Shown piece after piece: positions 46,699 to 54,847 of a stretch of 64,000 bases of DNA. Source of the stretch: Streptomyces sp. H27-H1 (GTDB taxonomy: Bacteria; Actinomycetota; Actinomycetes; Streptomycetales; Streptomycetaceae); assembly GCF_026627445.1 (NCBI RefSeq), contig NZ_JAPNLJ010000005.1, positions 1-64,000 of the forward strand. The letters run 5' to 3'. Both the position numbers and the translations under genes were made by a program. The notes beneath the pieces are model-generated. The model searched no databases. It saw only the letters and a list, made by a program, of their open reading frames with translations, and was not told the origin of the DNA. Each line of letters starts with the position of its first letter. Positions within the stretch are counted from its first letter, which is position 1.

Positions 46699-48145
46699 CC
46701 TTACGTGTCTCCTCCGGATCGGGAACCACGCGGCCCAGGGCCGTCGCACCGTGCGGCCCGGGGCCGACCGGGGAGTGCCCGTGGTGGAACTGTTCGCGGG
46801 AGTAGGCCCTCAGGTAGCCGACCACCGTGTTGGTGACGGCGACCAGCGGAACCGCGACCACCGCTCCGCCGATGCCGGCGACCAGACCGCCCGCCGCCAC
46901 CGAGAGCACCACCGCGAGCGGGTGGACCCGTACCGCCCGGCCCAGGATGAAGGGCTGGAGCACATGGCCCTCGATCTGCTGCACGGCCAGGACCACCAGC
47001 AGCACCATCAGCGCGGTGAACGGCCCCTGGGTCACCAGGGCCACGACCACGGCGAGGGCGCCGGAGATCACCGCGCCGACGAGCGGGATGAAGGCGAACA
47101 GGAAGATGAAGACGGCGAGCGGAACGGCCATCGTCACGTCGAGGAAGTAGAGGCCGAGTCCGATGAACACGGCGTCGATGAGGGCCACGAGGACCGTGCC
47201 GCGCACGTACGCGGTCAGGGTGCGCCAGGCGCGCGGACCGGCGCCGGCGACGCCGGGGCGGGCGGCCGCCGGGAGCAGGCCCGTGGTCCAGATCCAGATG
47301 CGCTTGCCGTCGTAGAGCAGGAAGAGCGTGGAGAACATCGCGAGCAGCATGCCCGTCAGCACTTCGACGAGGACCGTGACGCCTTGCAGGCCGGCGGAGG
47401 TGATCTGCTCGGTGTTGGTGCCGATGGTCTCGCTGAGGTTCTTGGCGATCTCGTTGATCTGCTTCTCGGTCACGTGGAACGGACTGTCCAGGACCGCGAG
47501 TTTCAGGTCGTTGATGCCTTCGCGCAGCCGGTCGGAGAGCTGGTCGAGGTTGTCCATGACCTGCCAGACCACGAACCAGCCGACCAGGCCGATGACGACG
47601 AACCCGAGGATCGCGGTGACGGCCGTGGCCAGTCCGCGGGGCATGCCGAGGCGGCGCAGCCGGACCACGAAGGGCTGGAGCAGTGCGGTGACGAGGAGGG
47701 CGGCGGCGAAGGCGAGGACGGCCAGGCGGACTTCGCTGATCACCCGCATCAGCACCCAGAGCATCCCGGCGAGGAGCAGCAGCCGCCAGCTCGCTTCGGC
47801 GGCGACGCGCACACCCCACGGGATGACGCTCACCGGGTCGGGGCGCCGGGGGGCGGCGTAGTCGACGTGTTCGGCGCCCGGGGCCACGGGGGGCCGGGAG
47901 GTGGTGGCCGGGGACTCCGGGGTGGCAACGGCGGTTGCGGTCGTCCCGGCCGCGCCGGCGGAGACGCCGGAGCCGGGGTCGGGAGCGGCCTCCGAGCCGG
48001 TCCCCGCGCCGGCGCCGGTGGCGGGGGGACGCGACGGCAGGTCGCCGGAGGTCTCGGCCTCGACCTCGGCGCGCCGCTCCGCGAGCCGGGCCTCCACGTG
48101 GGTCAGCCTTTTGCCGAGTCGTCCGAGCCAGCCTGTTTTCGCCAT
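46682..48145 (-). CDS. AI-2E family transporter (UPF0118/TqsA-like)
   Basis: 487 residues. A Pro/Ala-rich N-terminus (about 1-110) precedes about eight hydrophobic helices. Family landmarks: VVRLRRLGMPRGLATAV, LPAAARPG region, TVLVALIDAVFIGLGLY, FIPLVGAVISGALAVVVAL and LQPFILGRAVRVHPLAVVLSVAAGG. The name refers to autoinducer-2 export, but many members are sodium/proton antiporters; substrate open. First gene of the putative operon with the two paralogues. Confidence 0.93.
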   Translation of the reverse strand: MAKTGWLGRLGKRLTHVEARLAERRAEVEAETSGDLPSRPPATGAGAGTGSEAAPDPGSGVSAGAAGTTATAVATPESPATTSRPPVAPGAEHVDYAAPRRPDPVSVIPWGVRVAAEASWRLLLLAGMLWVLMRVISEVRLAVLAFAAALLVTALLQPFVVRLRRLGMPRGLATAVTAILGFVVIGLVGWFVVWQVMDNLDQLSDRLREGINDLKLAVLDSPFHVTEKQINEIAKNLSETIGTNTEQITSAGLQGVTVLVEVLTGMLLAMFSTLFLLYDGKRIWIWTTGLLPAAARPGVAGAGPRAWRTLTAYVRGTVLVALIDAVFIGLGLYFLDVTMAVPLAVFIFLFAFIPLVGAVISGALAVVVALVTQGPFTALMVLLVVLAVQQIEGHVLQPFILGRAVRVHPLAVVLSVAAGGLVAGIGGAVVAVPLVAVTNTVVGYLRAYSREQFHHGHSPVGPGPHGATALGRVVPDPEETRKGDIGA

Positions 48146-48211
48146 GTCGTTTCCTTCCCCCCGCTCTGGTCCGTATGCCGGGCCATTACCTCGAAAGACC
48201 GTACACGCGAG

Positions 48212-48242
48212 GAGCCCCGCACCGTAGGACGGTGCGGGGCTC
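48212..48242. terminator. Hairpin after the transglycosylase gene
   Basis: GAGCCCCGCACCGT and its exact complement around AGG form a 14-bp stem between the transglycosylase stop and the AI-2E transporter start. Confidence 0.9.
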
Positions 48243-48281
48243 TTCGAGGTTGAGGCGCGCGGGCGCGGTCTCGCGACCGGG

Positions 48282-48977
48282 CTAGTACCAGTTGTTGGCC
48301 TGGTGGAAGCTCCAGGCGCCGCACGGGCCGCCGTACCTCTTGTTCATGTAGTTCAGACCCCACTCGATCTGCGTGGCGGGGTTGGTGCGCCAGTCGGCGC
48401 CGGCCGTGGCCATCTTCGAACCGGGCAGGGCCTGGACGAGACCGTATGCGCCCGAGGACTTGTTCACCGCCTGGTAGTTCCAGGTGGATTCCTGGTTGAT
48501 GATCTTGGAGAAGCACTGGAACTGCCCCGCCGGGACCATCTGCTGGGCGATCGCCTTGACCTGGGCAACCGTGTAGGAGGCCTGGGGCGCGAAGTCGGAT
48601 CCGTCGCGGGAGGCGGAACGGCTGGCAGCCTGCTCCTTCTCCTCACGCTCCTTCTTCGCCTTGTCGTCCGCGGCCTTCTGCGCGTCTGCCTTCTTGGACT
48701 TGGCGTCCTGGGCGGCCTGGATGCGGGCCGCTTCCTCCGCCGAGCGCTTGGCGTCGACATCGGCCGCGTGGGCGATGGAGTCCGCCTGCTGCGTCAGGGA
48801 AGCGTTCTGGACCTCAGCCTGCTCGCCGACCGGGATGTCGGTGAGGAGCGTCGTCCCGGACGCGGTCGTCTCAAGATCGTTCGTGGGGTCGCCAGTGGCG
48901 ACGCCCACGACTGCGCCAACGGTGGTGACCGCCGTGGCCGAAGCCACAGCGAATCCCCGGACCGAGATCCGGCTCAC
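48282..48977 (-). CDS. Secreted transglycosylase-like (SLT/lysozyme-fold) protein
   Basis: 231 residues from a GTG with GGAAGGA upstream. Signal peptide or anchor (about 5-30), a charged Lys/Ala/Glu-rich coiled coil (about 65-125), then a C-terminal SLT-like domain: AGQFQCFSKIINQESTWNYQ (catalytic Glu), SSGAYGLVQALPGSKM and IEWGLNYMNKRYG, ending CGAWSFHQANNWY. Such proteins cut peptidoglycan glycan strands during growth or germination. Confidence 0.92.
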   Translation of the reverse strand: MSRISVRGFAVASATAVTTVGAVVGVATGDPTNDLETTASGTTLLTDIPVGEQAEVQNASLTQQADSIAHAADVDAKRSAEEAARIQAAQDAKSKKADAQKAADDKAKKEREEKEQAASRSASRDGSDFAPQASYTVAQVKAIAQQMVPAGQFQCFSKIINQESTWNYQAVNKSSGAYGLVQALPGSKMATAGADWRTNPATQIEWGLNYMNKRYGGPCGAWSFHQANNWY

Positions 48978-49334
48978 ACGGTGTCCTTCCAGCAGCGTCC
49001 GCAGTGACTGCGCGGCAGCAATAGTGCCCCTCGACACTGGCTTCCATGATGGTTCGGTCACTGGAAGCGCGGGCCCGTGGGCAACTCCCTTGCGGGAGTG
49101 CCGCGTGATGCTCCGGGCGGCATACGGCGATCGACTGTGGAGTTAGCAGTACTGCTTGTACCTCACGGGAGATACCGGGGGTCCCCCCGGACGAAGTCTG
49201 GGGGCGTGCCGTATGCGGGGCCTGACGGAAAACAGACTCTGCCGGACCGCGACACCGCAGGGCAATTATCCGTTGCGTGGGAAAGGTCACACCAGTCAGG
49301 TCGCCGCTGTTTTCTTCAAACCCCTGTGCGTGAA
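48978..49334. other. Intergenic region upstream of the transglycosylase gene
   Basis: About 350 bp with one REP-like unit (49176-49206). The minus-strand leader is long enough for a regulatory RNA; I looked for the c-di-AMP (ydaO) riboswitch pattern sometimes found before such genes and did not see it. No coding evidence. Confidence 0.5.
49176..49206. repeat. REP-like intergenic repeat, copy 2
   Basis: Unit beginning CGGGGGTCCCCCCGGACG and ending TCTGGGGGCG, about 90% identical to the unit at 30686-30717. Internally self-complementary. Confidence 0.75.
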
Positions 49335-49387
49335 GGCGCCGCCCGGCTAGGCTCTTCGGCCTTTGCCGGACGGCGCCAACTCGCCTT
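49335..49387. terminator. Hairpin after the phoH gene
   Basis: GGCGCCGCCCGGC and GCCGGACGGCGCC pair at 12 of 13 positions across a 27-nt loop, about 50 nt past the stop. Confidence 0.65.
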
Positions 49388-49438
49388 CCCGCTATGGGTG
49401 TTTTACCTGCTTTGCGACCCGTGGGGGCCGCCCGGGCC

Positions 49439-50755
49439 CTACAGGTTCTCCAGCATCTCGGTGACCAGCGCGGCGATCGGGGAGCGCTCGGAACGGGTCA
49501 GCGTGACGTGCGCGAAGAGCGGATGCCCCTTCAGTTTCTCGACCACGGCGACGACTCCGTCGTACCGGCCGACCCGCAGGTTGTCCCGCTGGGCCACGTC
49601 GTGGGTGAGAACCACCCGCGAATTGGCCCCGATACGGGACAGAACGGTCAGCAGGACATTGCGTTCCAGCGACTGGGCCTCGTCCACGATGACGAACGCG
49701 TCGTGCAGCGAGCGGCCGCGGATGTGCGTGAGCGGCAGGACCTCCAGCATCCCGCGGTTCAGCACCTCCTCGATGACGGCACGCCCGGCGACCGCCGAGA
49801 GGGTGTCGAACACCGCCTGGGCCCAGGGGCTCATCTTCTCGGAGGCGTCCCCGGGGAGGTAGCCGAGGTCCTGGCCGCCGACCGCGTACAGCGGCCGGAA
49901 GACCATCACCTTCTGATGCTGCCTCCGCTCCAGTACGGCCTCCAGCCCCGCGCACAGCGCCAGCGCCGACTTTCCGGTGCCGGCCCGGCCGCCCATCGAG
50001 ATGATCCCGATCTCGGGGTCGAGCAGGAGGTCGAGCGCGATCCGCTGCTCGGCGCTGCGGCCGTGCAGCCCGAAGGCCTCCCGGTCGCCCCGTACGAGCT
50101 TCACGTTGCCGTCGGCCGTGACCCGGCCGAGCGCCTTGCCGCGCTCGGACTGCAGGACCAGACCGGTGTGCACGGGCAGTTCCGCGGCCTCCGGTACGTA
50201 GAGACGCTCCTCGGAGAAGAGGAGGTCCACCTGCTCCCCGGAGAGCGCCAACTCGCTCATGCCGGTCCAGCCGGCATCCGTGATCGCGAGCTCGGCGCGG
50301 TACTCCTCGGCGATCAGCCCCACGGAGGAGGCCTTGATGCGCAGCGGGAGATCCTTCGAGACGACCGTGACGTCGTAGCCCTCGGCCTGGAGGTTGCGGG
50401 CGACCGCGAGGATGCGCGAATCGTTGTCCCCCAGCCGGAAGCCCGCGGGCAGGACGCTCTGGTCGGAGTGGTTGAGCTCGACACGCAGGGTGCCACCGAG
50501 ATCGCCCAGCGGGATGGGTGCGTCGAGGCGGCCGTAGCGAACCCGGAAGTCGTCGAGCAGGCGCAGGGCCTGCCGGGCGAAGTAGCCGAGCTCGGGATGG
50601 TGCCTCTTTGCCTCCAACTCGGTGATCACCACGATCGGGAGCACAACCTCGTGCTCCTCGAAACGGGTGATCGCATTGGGGTCTGCCAGCAGGACGCTGG
50701 TGTCGAGGACATAGGTCCGCCTGTCGGGCAGGCGGCTCTTAGTGCTGGTCACCAC
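49439..50755 (-). CDS. PIN-PhoH family ATPase/ribonuclease
   Basis: 438 residues from GTG of [21 protein letters not shown]-terminal PIN nuclease domain (about 14-150) with acidic residues in [22 protein letters not shown] and [13 protein letters not shown]-terminal PhoH ATPase (about 230-435) with Walker [14 protein letters not shown] and Walker [10 protein letters not shown]. PhoH2-type proteins are RNA helicase/RNases, and some are linked to toxin-antitoxin activity. No antitoxin gene precedes it here. Confidence 0.94.
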   Translation of the reverse strand: MVTSTKSRLPDRRTYVLDTSVLLADPNAITRFEEHEVVLPIVVITELEAKRHHPELGYFARQALRLLDDFRVRYGRLDAPIPLGDLGGTLRVELNHSDQSVLPAGFRLGDNDSRILAVARNLQAEGYDVTVVSKDLPLRIKASSVGLIAEEYRAELAITDAGWTGMSELALSGEQVDLLFSEERLYVPEAAELPVHTGLVLQSERGKALGRVTADGNVKLVRGDREAFGLHGRSAEQRIALDLLLDPEIGIISMGGRAGTGKSALALCAGLEAVLERRQHQKVMVFRPLYAVGGQDLGYLPGDASEKMSPWAQAVFDTLSAVAGRAVIEEVLNRGMLEVLPLTHIRGRSLHDAFVIVDEAQSLERNVLLTVLSRIGANSRVVLTHDVAQRDNLRVGRYDGVVAVVEKLKGHPLFAHVTLTRSERSPIAALVTEMLENL

Positions 50756-51073
50756 GGAAGGACGTACCCCCTCGGATGAGGTCGGGCCATGAAGACCGGA
50801 CCGGTCATCGGCACCCCTGCGCGGGCCGACTTCCGGCCCTCCACTCCGACCGTGCGAACCGCACGTACGTCCTGGTGCAAAGGGCCTCCCGGGCGGACGG
50901 CCCCATGCCGTCCGCTGAGACTCGACACCCGTTGATCGGGCATCGACCTGCAAGGGGTATTCCCCGATTGGGTCCAGCCATGCCACGGCATATGACGGAC
51001 GCTCGGTGAATCCCTGGTGAAGGGCTCGCGCGGAGGGCCCCCGGAGGCGGGCAGGGCGTACGGGAACACGGGG
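50756..51073. other. Long leader/intergenic region upstream of phoH
   Basis: About 320 bp between the uppS-type terminator and phoH. An in-frame extension of phoH runs into it, but its composition (Arg/Gly/Pro-rich, no motif) argues against coding. Promoter not fixed by eye. Confidence 0.4.
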
Positions 51074-51106
51074 ACGGCGCGCCGCGGAGGAGTCCGGGCG
51101 CGCCGT
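51074..51106. terminator. Hairpin after the isoprenyl synthase gene
   Basis: ACGGCGCGCC and GGCGCGCCGT form a perfect 10-bp stem, about 65 nt past the stop. Confidence 0.75.
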
Positions 51107-51170
51107 GAGGTGCCGAGGGGGCTTCAGAGAACCGCAGGTCAGATGCGGTACGAGGGGCCCACGGGGCGGA

Positions 51171-51932
51171 TCAGCTGCCGTAGCGCCGGTGACGGGCGGC
51201 GTAGTCGCGCAGGGCGCGCAGGAAGTCGACCTTGCGGAAGGCCGGCCAGAAGACCTCGCAGAAGTAGTACTCGGAGTGCGCGCTCTGCCACAGCATGAAT
51301 CCGGACAGCCGCTGCTCGCCGCTGGTGCGGATCACGAGATCCGGGTCGGGCTGGCCGCGCGTGTAGAGGTGCTCCGCGATGTGGTCTATGTCGAGGATCT
51401 CGGCGAGCTCCTCGAAGGAGGTGCCCTTCGAGGCGTGCTCCAGCAGGAGCGAGCGGACCGCGTCGGCGATCTCCTGGCGGCCGCCGTAGCCGACGGCGAC
51501 GTTGACGAGTATCCCGTCGACGTGCCGGGTCGCTTCCTCGGCCTCCTTCAGGACGCTCTGGGTCCCGGCGGGCAGGATGTCGAGGTTGCCGACGTGGTGG
51601 ACGCGCCAGCGGCCGTCGGAGGCCAAGCCCCGGACGGTGTTCTCGATGATGTTGAGCAGCGGGCGGAGCTCGACCTCGGGCCGGTCCAGGTTGTCCGTGG
51701 AGAGCATCCACAGGGTGACGACCTCGACGTCCGTCTCGGTGCACCAGCCCAGCATCTCGGAGATCTTGTCGGCGCCGGCCTGATGGCCCTGCACCGTCGT
51801 GCCTCCGGAGGCCTTGGCCCAGCGGCGGTTCCCGTCGAGAATGACACCGATGTGCTTGGGTGCCGCATCATGGTCGATGCGGCCTTCCACCCGGCGTGCG
51901 TAAAGCCTGTACACCAGGTCGCGCAGCTTCAC
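51171..51932 (-). CDS. Z-isoprenyl diphosphate synthase (UppS family)
   Basis: 253 residues from GTG of [17 protein letters not shown]. UppS-family motifs: [14 protein letters not shown] (catalytic Asp), [20 protein letters not shown], and the C-terminal [21 protein letters not shown] diphosphate-binding block. Closest by eye to the Rv1086/Z,E-farnesyl synthase branch found in actinobacteria. It supplies the lipid carrier for cell-wall synthesis and is not obviously tied to the terpenoid cluster 41 kb away. Confidence 0.92.
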   Translation of the reverse strand: MKLRDLVYRLYARRVEGRIDHDAAPKHIGVILDGNRRWAKASGGTTVQGHQAGADKISEMLGWCTETDVEVVTLWMLSTDNLDRPEVELRPLLNIIENTVRGLASDGRWRVHHVGNLDILPAGTQSVLKEAEEATRHVDGILVNVAVGYGGRQEIADAVRSLLLEHASKGTSFEELAEILDIDHIAEHLYTRGQPDPDLVIRTSGEQRLSGFMLWQSAHSEYYFCEVFWPAFRKVDFLRALRDYAARHRRYGS

Positions 51933-52058
51933 GATCTTCCAGCCCCTCCGAGCGATGCCCCCGTGCGGAATGCGGTCCCCCAAGTCCGCCACAGTACTGC
52001 GCGACGGGATCCGGCACCCAACTCGGTCCTGTCACAAGTCCGTGATAGGGAGGACAAC

Positions 52059-53096
52059 GTGACTGAAAACAATCCCTATCGGGCAGAGCCCTCGCGCTAC
52101 GACTCCATGGAGTACCGGCGCACCGGCCGCAGCGGCCTCAAGCTCCCCGCGATCTCCCTCGGCCTCTGGCACAACTTCGGCGACGACAAGTCGCTGGAGT
52201 CCCAGCGGGCGATCCTGCGCCGGGCCTTCGACCTCGGCGTCACCCACTTCGACCTGGCGAACAACTACGGGCCGCCCCCCGGCTCGGCCGAGCTCAACTT
52301 CGGAAAGATCTTCGCGCGGGACTTCGCGTCCCACCGCGAGGAGCTGGTCCTCTCCACCAAGGCCGGCTACCTCATGCACGAAGGCCCCTACGGCGAGTGG
52401 GGCAGCCGCAAGTACCTGCTCGGGTCGCTGGACGCGTCGCTGAAGCGGATGGGCGTCGACTACGTCGACATCTTCTACTCGCACCGCTTCGACCCGGACA
52501 CCCCGCTGGAAGAGACCATGGGTGCGCTCGCGTCCGCGGTCCAGCAGGGCAAGGCGCTGTACGTGGGCGTGTCCTCCTACACCGCGGAGCAGACCGCCGA
52601 GGCGGCCCGGCTGCTGCGGGAGATGGGCGTGCGCCCGCTCATCCACCAGCCCTCCTACTCCATGATCAACCGCTGGACGGAGGACGACGGCCTGCTGGAC
52701 ACCCTGGAGGAGGCCGGCATGGGCTGCATCTCCTTCGTGCCGCTCGCGCAGGGGCTGCTGACCGGGAAGTACCTCAAGGGCATCCCCGAGGGCTCGCGGG
52801 CCACTCAGGGCAAGTCCCTCAACCCGGACCTGCTGTCGGACGAGGTCGTGCGCCGGCTGAACGGGCTGAACGACATCGCGGCGCGGCGCGGGCAGACGCT
52901 GGCCCAGCTGGCGCTGAACTGGGTGCTGCGGGACGAGCGGATGACCTCGGCGCTGATCGGTGCGTCGAGCGTGCGGCAGCTCGAGGAAAACGTGGCTTCC
53001 CTGTCCGGCGCACCGCTGTCGGAGCAGGAGCTGAAGGAGATCGATTCCTTCGCGGTGTCCACCCCCGGCGCCAACATCTGGGCCCAGCGGGGCTGA
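52059..53096 (+). CDS. Aldo/keto reductase, YghZ (L-glyceraldehyde 3-phosphate reductase) type
   Basis: 345 residues, the same length as E. coli YghZ (346). GTG start with GGGAGGAC upstream. Catalytic tetrad visible as the Asp and Tyr in FDLANNYGPP, Lys in LSTKAGYLM and His in FYSHRFDPDTP; NADPH site residues in ALIGASSVRQLEEN. Detoxifies aldehydes with NADPH. Followed by a terminator. Confidence 0.95.
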   Translation: MTENNPYRAEPSRYDSMEYRRTGRSGLKLPAISLGLWHNFGDDKSLESQRAILRRAFDLGVTHFDLANNYGPPPGSAELNFGKIFARDFASHREELVLSTKAGYLMHEGPYGEWGSRKYLLGSLDASLKRMGVDYVDIFYSHRFDPDTPLEETMGALASAVQQGKALYVGVSSYTAEQTAEAARLLREMGVRPLIHQPSYSMINRWTEDDGLLDTLEEAGMGCISFVPLAQGLLTGKYLKGIPEGSRATQGKSLNPDLLSDEVVRRLNGLNDIAARRGQTLAQLALNWVLRDERMTSALIGASSVRQLEENVASLSGAPLSEQELKEIDSFAVSTPGANIWAQRG

Positions 53097-53133
53097 CCTG
53101 CGACTTCGCCCAACGCGGCGCGGGCACAAAAAA

Positions 53134-53168
53134 CGGGCCGGTCCGTGGGGGGGATACGGACCGGCCCG
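53134..53168. terminator. Hairpin after the aldo/keto reductase gene
   Basis: CGGGCCGGTCCGT and ACGGACCGGCCCG form a perfect 13-bp stem with an A-run upstream. Confidence 0.92.
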
Positions 53169-53412
53169 AGGGGGGGGTTCCACCATAACCCTTCGTAAAG
53201 CGTGCTGCGTGCATTGCCGCGAAACGATTACCCTCCGGAACCGGCCGGGAGCGCTGCGGTGAGTCGAAACGGCCCCACAGCCCTTGTGGGGCCCGGCCGC
53301 AGGCCCGTACGGACCATCGGACGCCCTTCCCTCCCAGGGGGGACCCCGGGCGGTGCACCGCCTTGACGACGGGGCTCGGCCGGACGGGCCCCCGGGCCCC
53401 GGCTCCCGGCCC
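53169..53412. other. Non-coding stretch, nothing assigned
   Basis: About 240 bp of very GC-rich sequence between the terminator and the DUF192 promoter. CTCCCAGGGGGGACCCC near 53335 weakly resembles an inverted REP unit. No ORF with support. Confidence 0.4.
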
Positions 53413-53418
53413 TAGGGT
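53413..53418 (+). promoter_or_regulatory. -10 box for a leaderless DUF192 mRNA
   Basis: TAGGGT lies 7 nt before the ATG of MGTREQWYN; no SD. Confidence 0.6.
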
Positions 53419-53425
53419 GGCCCGC

Positions 53426-53875
53426 ATGGGGACCAGGGAGCAGTGGTACAACGGTGGGGCCGTGCTCTGCGTCGGCCCGGAGGCGCCGGCGGCGGGGGTG
53501 ACTCCGGAGGCGCCGTTGGGGGTGGCTCCGGAGGCGCCGTACGAGGTGGCACTGCAGGCGCCGTACGAGGTGCCGCTGGAGGTGGCCGCCTCCTACCGGG
53601 CCCGTACGCGCGGACTGCTCGGGCGGGACGGGATCGAAGGGGCGATGCTCCTCACCCCGGCCGCGAGCGTGCACACCTTCCGGATGCGGTTCGCCATCGA
53701 CGTGGCCTACCTGGACCGCCGGCTCCGGGTCATCGCGCTGACCACCATGACCCCCGGGCGGCTCGGTCTCCCCCGGCTCCGCGCCCGCCACGTCCTGGAG
53801 GCGGAGGCCGATGCCATGGCCGGCTGGGGCCTGCGCGTCGGGTCCTCCCTGCGGGTGCGTCTCACCTCGCGCTAG
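53426..53875 (+). CDS. DUF192 family protein
   Basis: 149 residues. The N-terminal third holds a short Pro/Glu/Ala repeat (AAGVTPEAP, LGVAPEAP, YEVALQAP, YEVPLEVA) encoded by near-repeated DNA at about 53495-53585. The DUF192 core follows: RARTRGLLGRDGIEGAMLL, VHTFRMRFAIDVAYLDRRL and a C-terminal AEADAMAGWGLRVGSSLRV barrel. Function unknown. Followed by the SUKH gene after 59 nt. Confidence 0.88.
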   Translation: MGTREQWYNGGAVLCVGPEAPAAGVTPEAPLGVAPEAPYEVALQAPYEVPLEVAASYRARTRGLLGRDGIEGAMLLTPAASVHTFRMRFAIDVAYLDRRLRVIALTTMTPGRLGLPRLRARHVLEAEADAMAGWGLRVGSSLRVRLTSR

Positions 53876-53934
53876 GCGCCACCGCGCCCCGGCGGTAGGT
53901 TGAGGCGGTTGAGCTGGGGTGGCAGGGGAGCGGC

Positions 53935-54552
53935 ATGACCGAGAACGCGCGCATCAAGGCGCTTGAGCAGATCATGCCGGCGACCCACGGAGCCGACGAG
54001 GACATCGACTGGCAGGCGGCCGAGGCCGTCTGGGGCAGCCGGTTCCCCGCCGATTTCATCGCCTTCATGGGCCGCTACGGCGCGGGCTCGATCAACGGCG
54101 AGGCCAGCGTGCTGCTGCCGTTGCCCAAGCCCGGCCTCCAGTGGGACCCCGCGGAGATGGCGGAGGAGACGGCCAACGCCCGCCACGTCTGGGAGTCGCA
54201 GGGCGGCCGGGCCGCCTTCGACGTGGACCCGGAGTCGATCCTCGCCTGGGGCGTCACCGGCGGCTCCGACATCCTGTGCTGGCTGACGGCCGACCCCGAC
54301 CCCGACCGCTGGCCCGTCCTGGTGGTCGGCCGGCACACGGCCGACTCCTTCGCGGTGTACCCGTACGGCATGGGCGAGTTCCTCTTCCTGCTGTGCTCCG
54401 ACGAGTTCGACATGAGCCCGGTCAGCATCACCTTCTGGGACGGCGGCCACCTCAGCTTCGTGCACTGGCGCAAAGCCCAGCGGCGCTGGCAGGAGGGGCG
54501 CAACCCCGAAACGGGCGAACCCGATCCGTACGCGGGTGACTTCGCGGACTGA
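53935..54552 (+). CDS. SUKH (SMI1/KNR4) family protein
   Basis: 205 residues with the SUKH core: DIDWQAAEAVWGSRFPADFI, FMGRYGAGSING and ILAWGVTGGSDILCWLTA-type strands, then FLFLLCSDEF and FWDGGHLSF. SUKH proteins are often immunity proteins to contact-dependent toxins, but many in Streptomyces stand alone. No toxin gene is adjacent, so an immunity role is not supported here. SD AGGGGAG. Confidence 0.88.
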   Translation: MTENARIKALEQIMPATHGADEDIDWQAAEAVWGSRFPADFIAFMGRYGAGSINGEASVLLPLPKPGLQWDPAEMAEETANARHVWESQGGRAAFDVDPESILAWGVTGGSDILCWLTADPDPDRWPVLVVGRHTADSFAVYPYGMGEFLFLLCSDEFDMSPVSITFWDGGHLSFVHWRKAQRRWQEGRNPETGEPDPYAGDFAD

Positions 54553-54589
54553 GACTCCGCCACTCCCCCTCCCATCTCCGCTCCCCCTC

Positions 54590-54629
54590 ACGCCCGTTTC
54601 CGGCCTGCCCTGTGGCCGGAAACGGGCGT
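54590..54629. terminator. Perfect 16-bp hairpin after the SUKH gene
   Basis: ACGCCCGTTTCCGGCC and its complement flank TGCCCTGT; the stem ends in TTT on the plus strand. Confidence 0.95.
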
Positions 54630-54639
54630 TTCGGCATGT

Positions 54640-54847
54640 CTACGCGCGTCCGAATTGTTGATCACATATCGGAAAACACCATTCGGAAATGCCCGAGTTG
54701 GAGCTTTGACCACAAATGCCAACCCAATGGAACCAGCCACTCCCTCGCGGGAGAGAATTCCGACCAACGGGCCACTGAGGGACACCGCAGCCCGGAGTAA
54801 CTCATAAGTAACAACGGGACTCAAAAGAAAATCAGGGGAATACACCC
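54640..54847 (+). promoter_or_regulatory. AT-rich control region of the sugar-binding lipoprotein gene
   Basis: About 208 bp of markedly lower GC than its surroundings. It contains ATATCGGAAAACACCATTCGGAAATG (partly repeated CGGAAA units) and a TTTGACCACAAAT element, then TCAGGGGAA as ribosome site before the GTG. A promoter and operator are likely; exact boxes are not resolved. Confidence 0.5.

Noticed and set aside
48978..49334. c-di-AMP (ydaO) riboswitch upstream of the transglycosylase gene
   Set aside because: Looked for because such genes sometimes carry it, but the conserved GGTGAATC-type core was not seen on the right strand.
51171..51932. The Z-isoprenyl synthase as part of the terpenoid cluster
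   Set aside because: It is 41 kb away and belongs to the housekeeping UppS family.
53935..54552. SUKH protein as part of a contact-dependent toxin-immunity locus
   Set aside because: No polymorphic toxin gene or secretion gene is adjacent.
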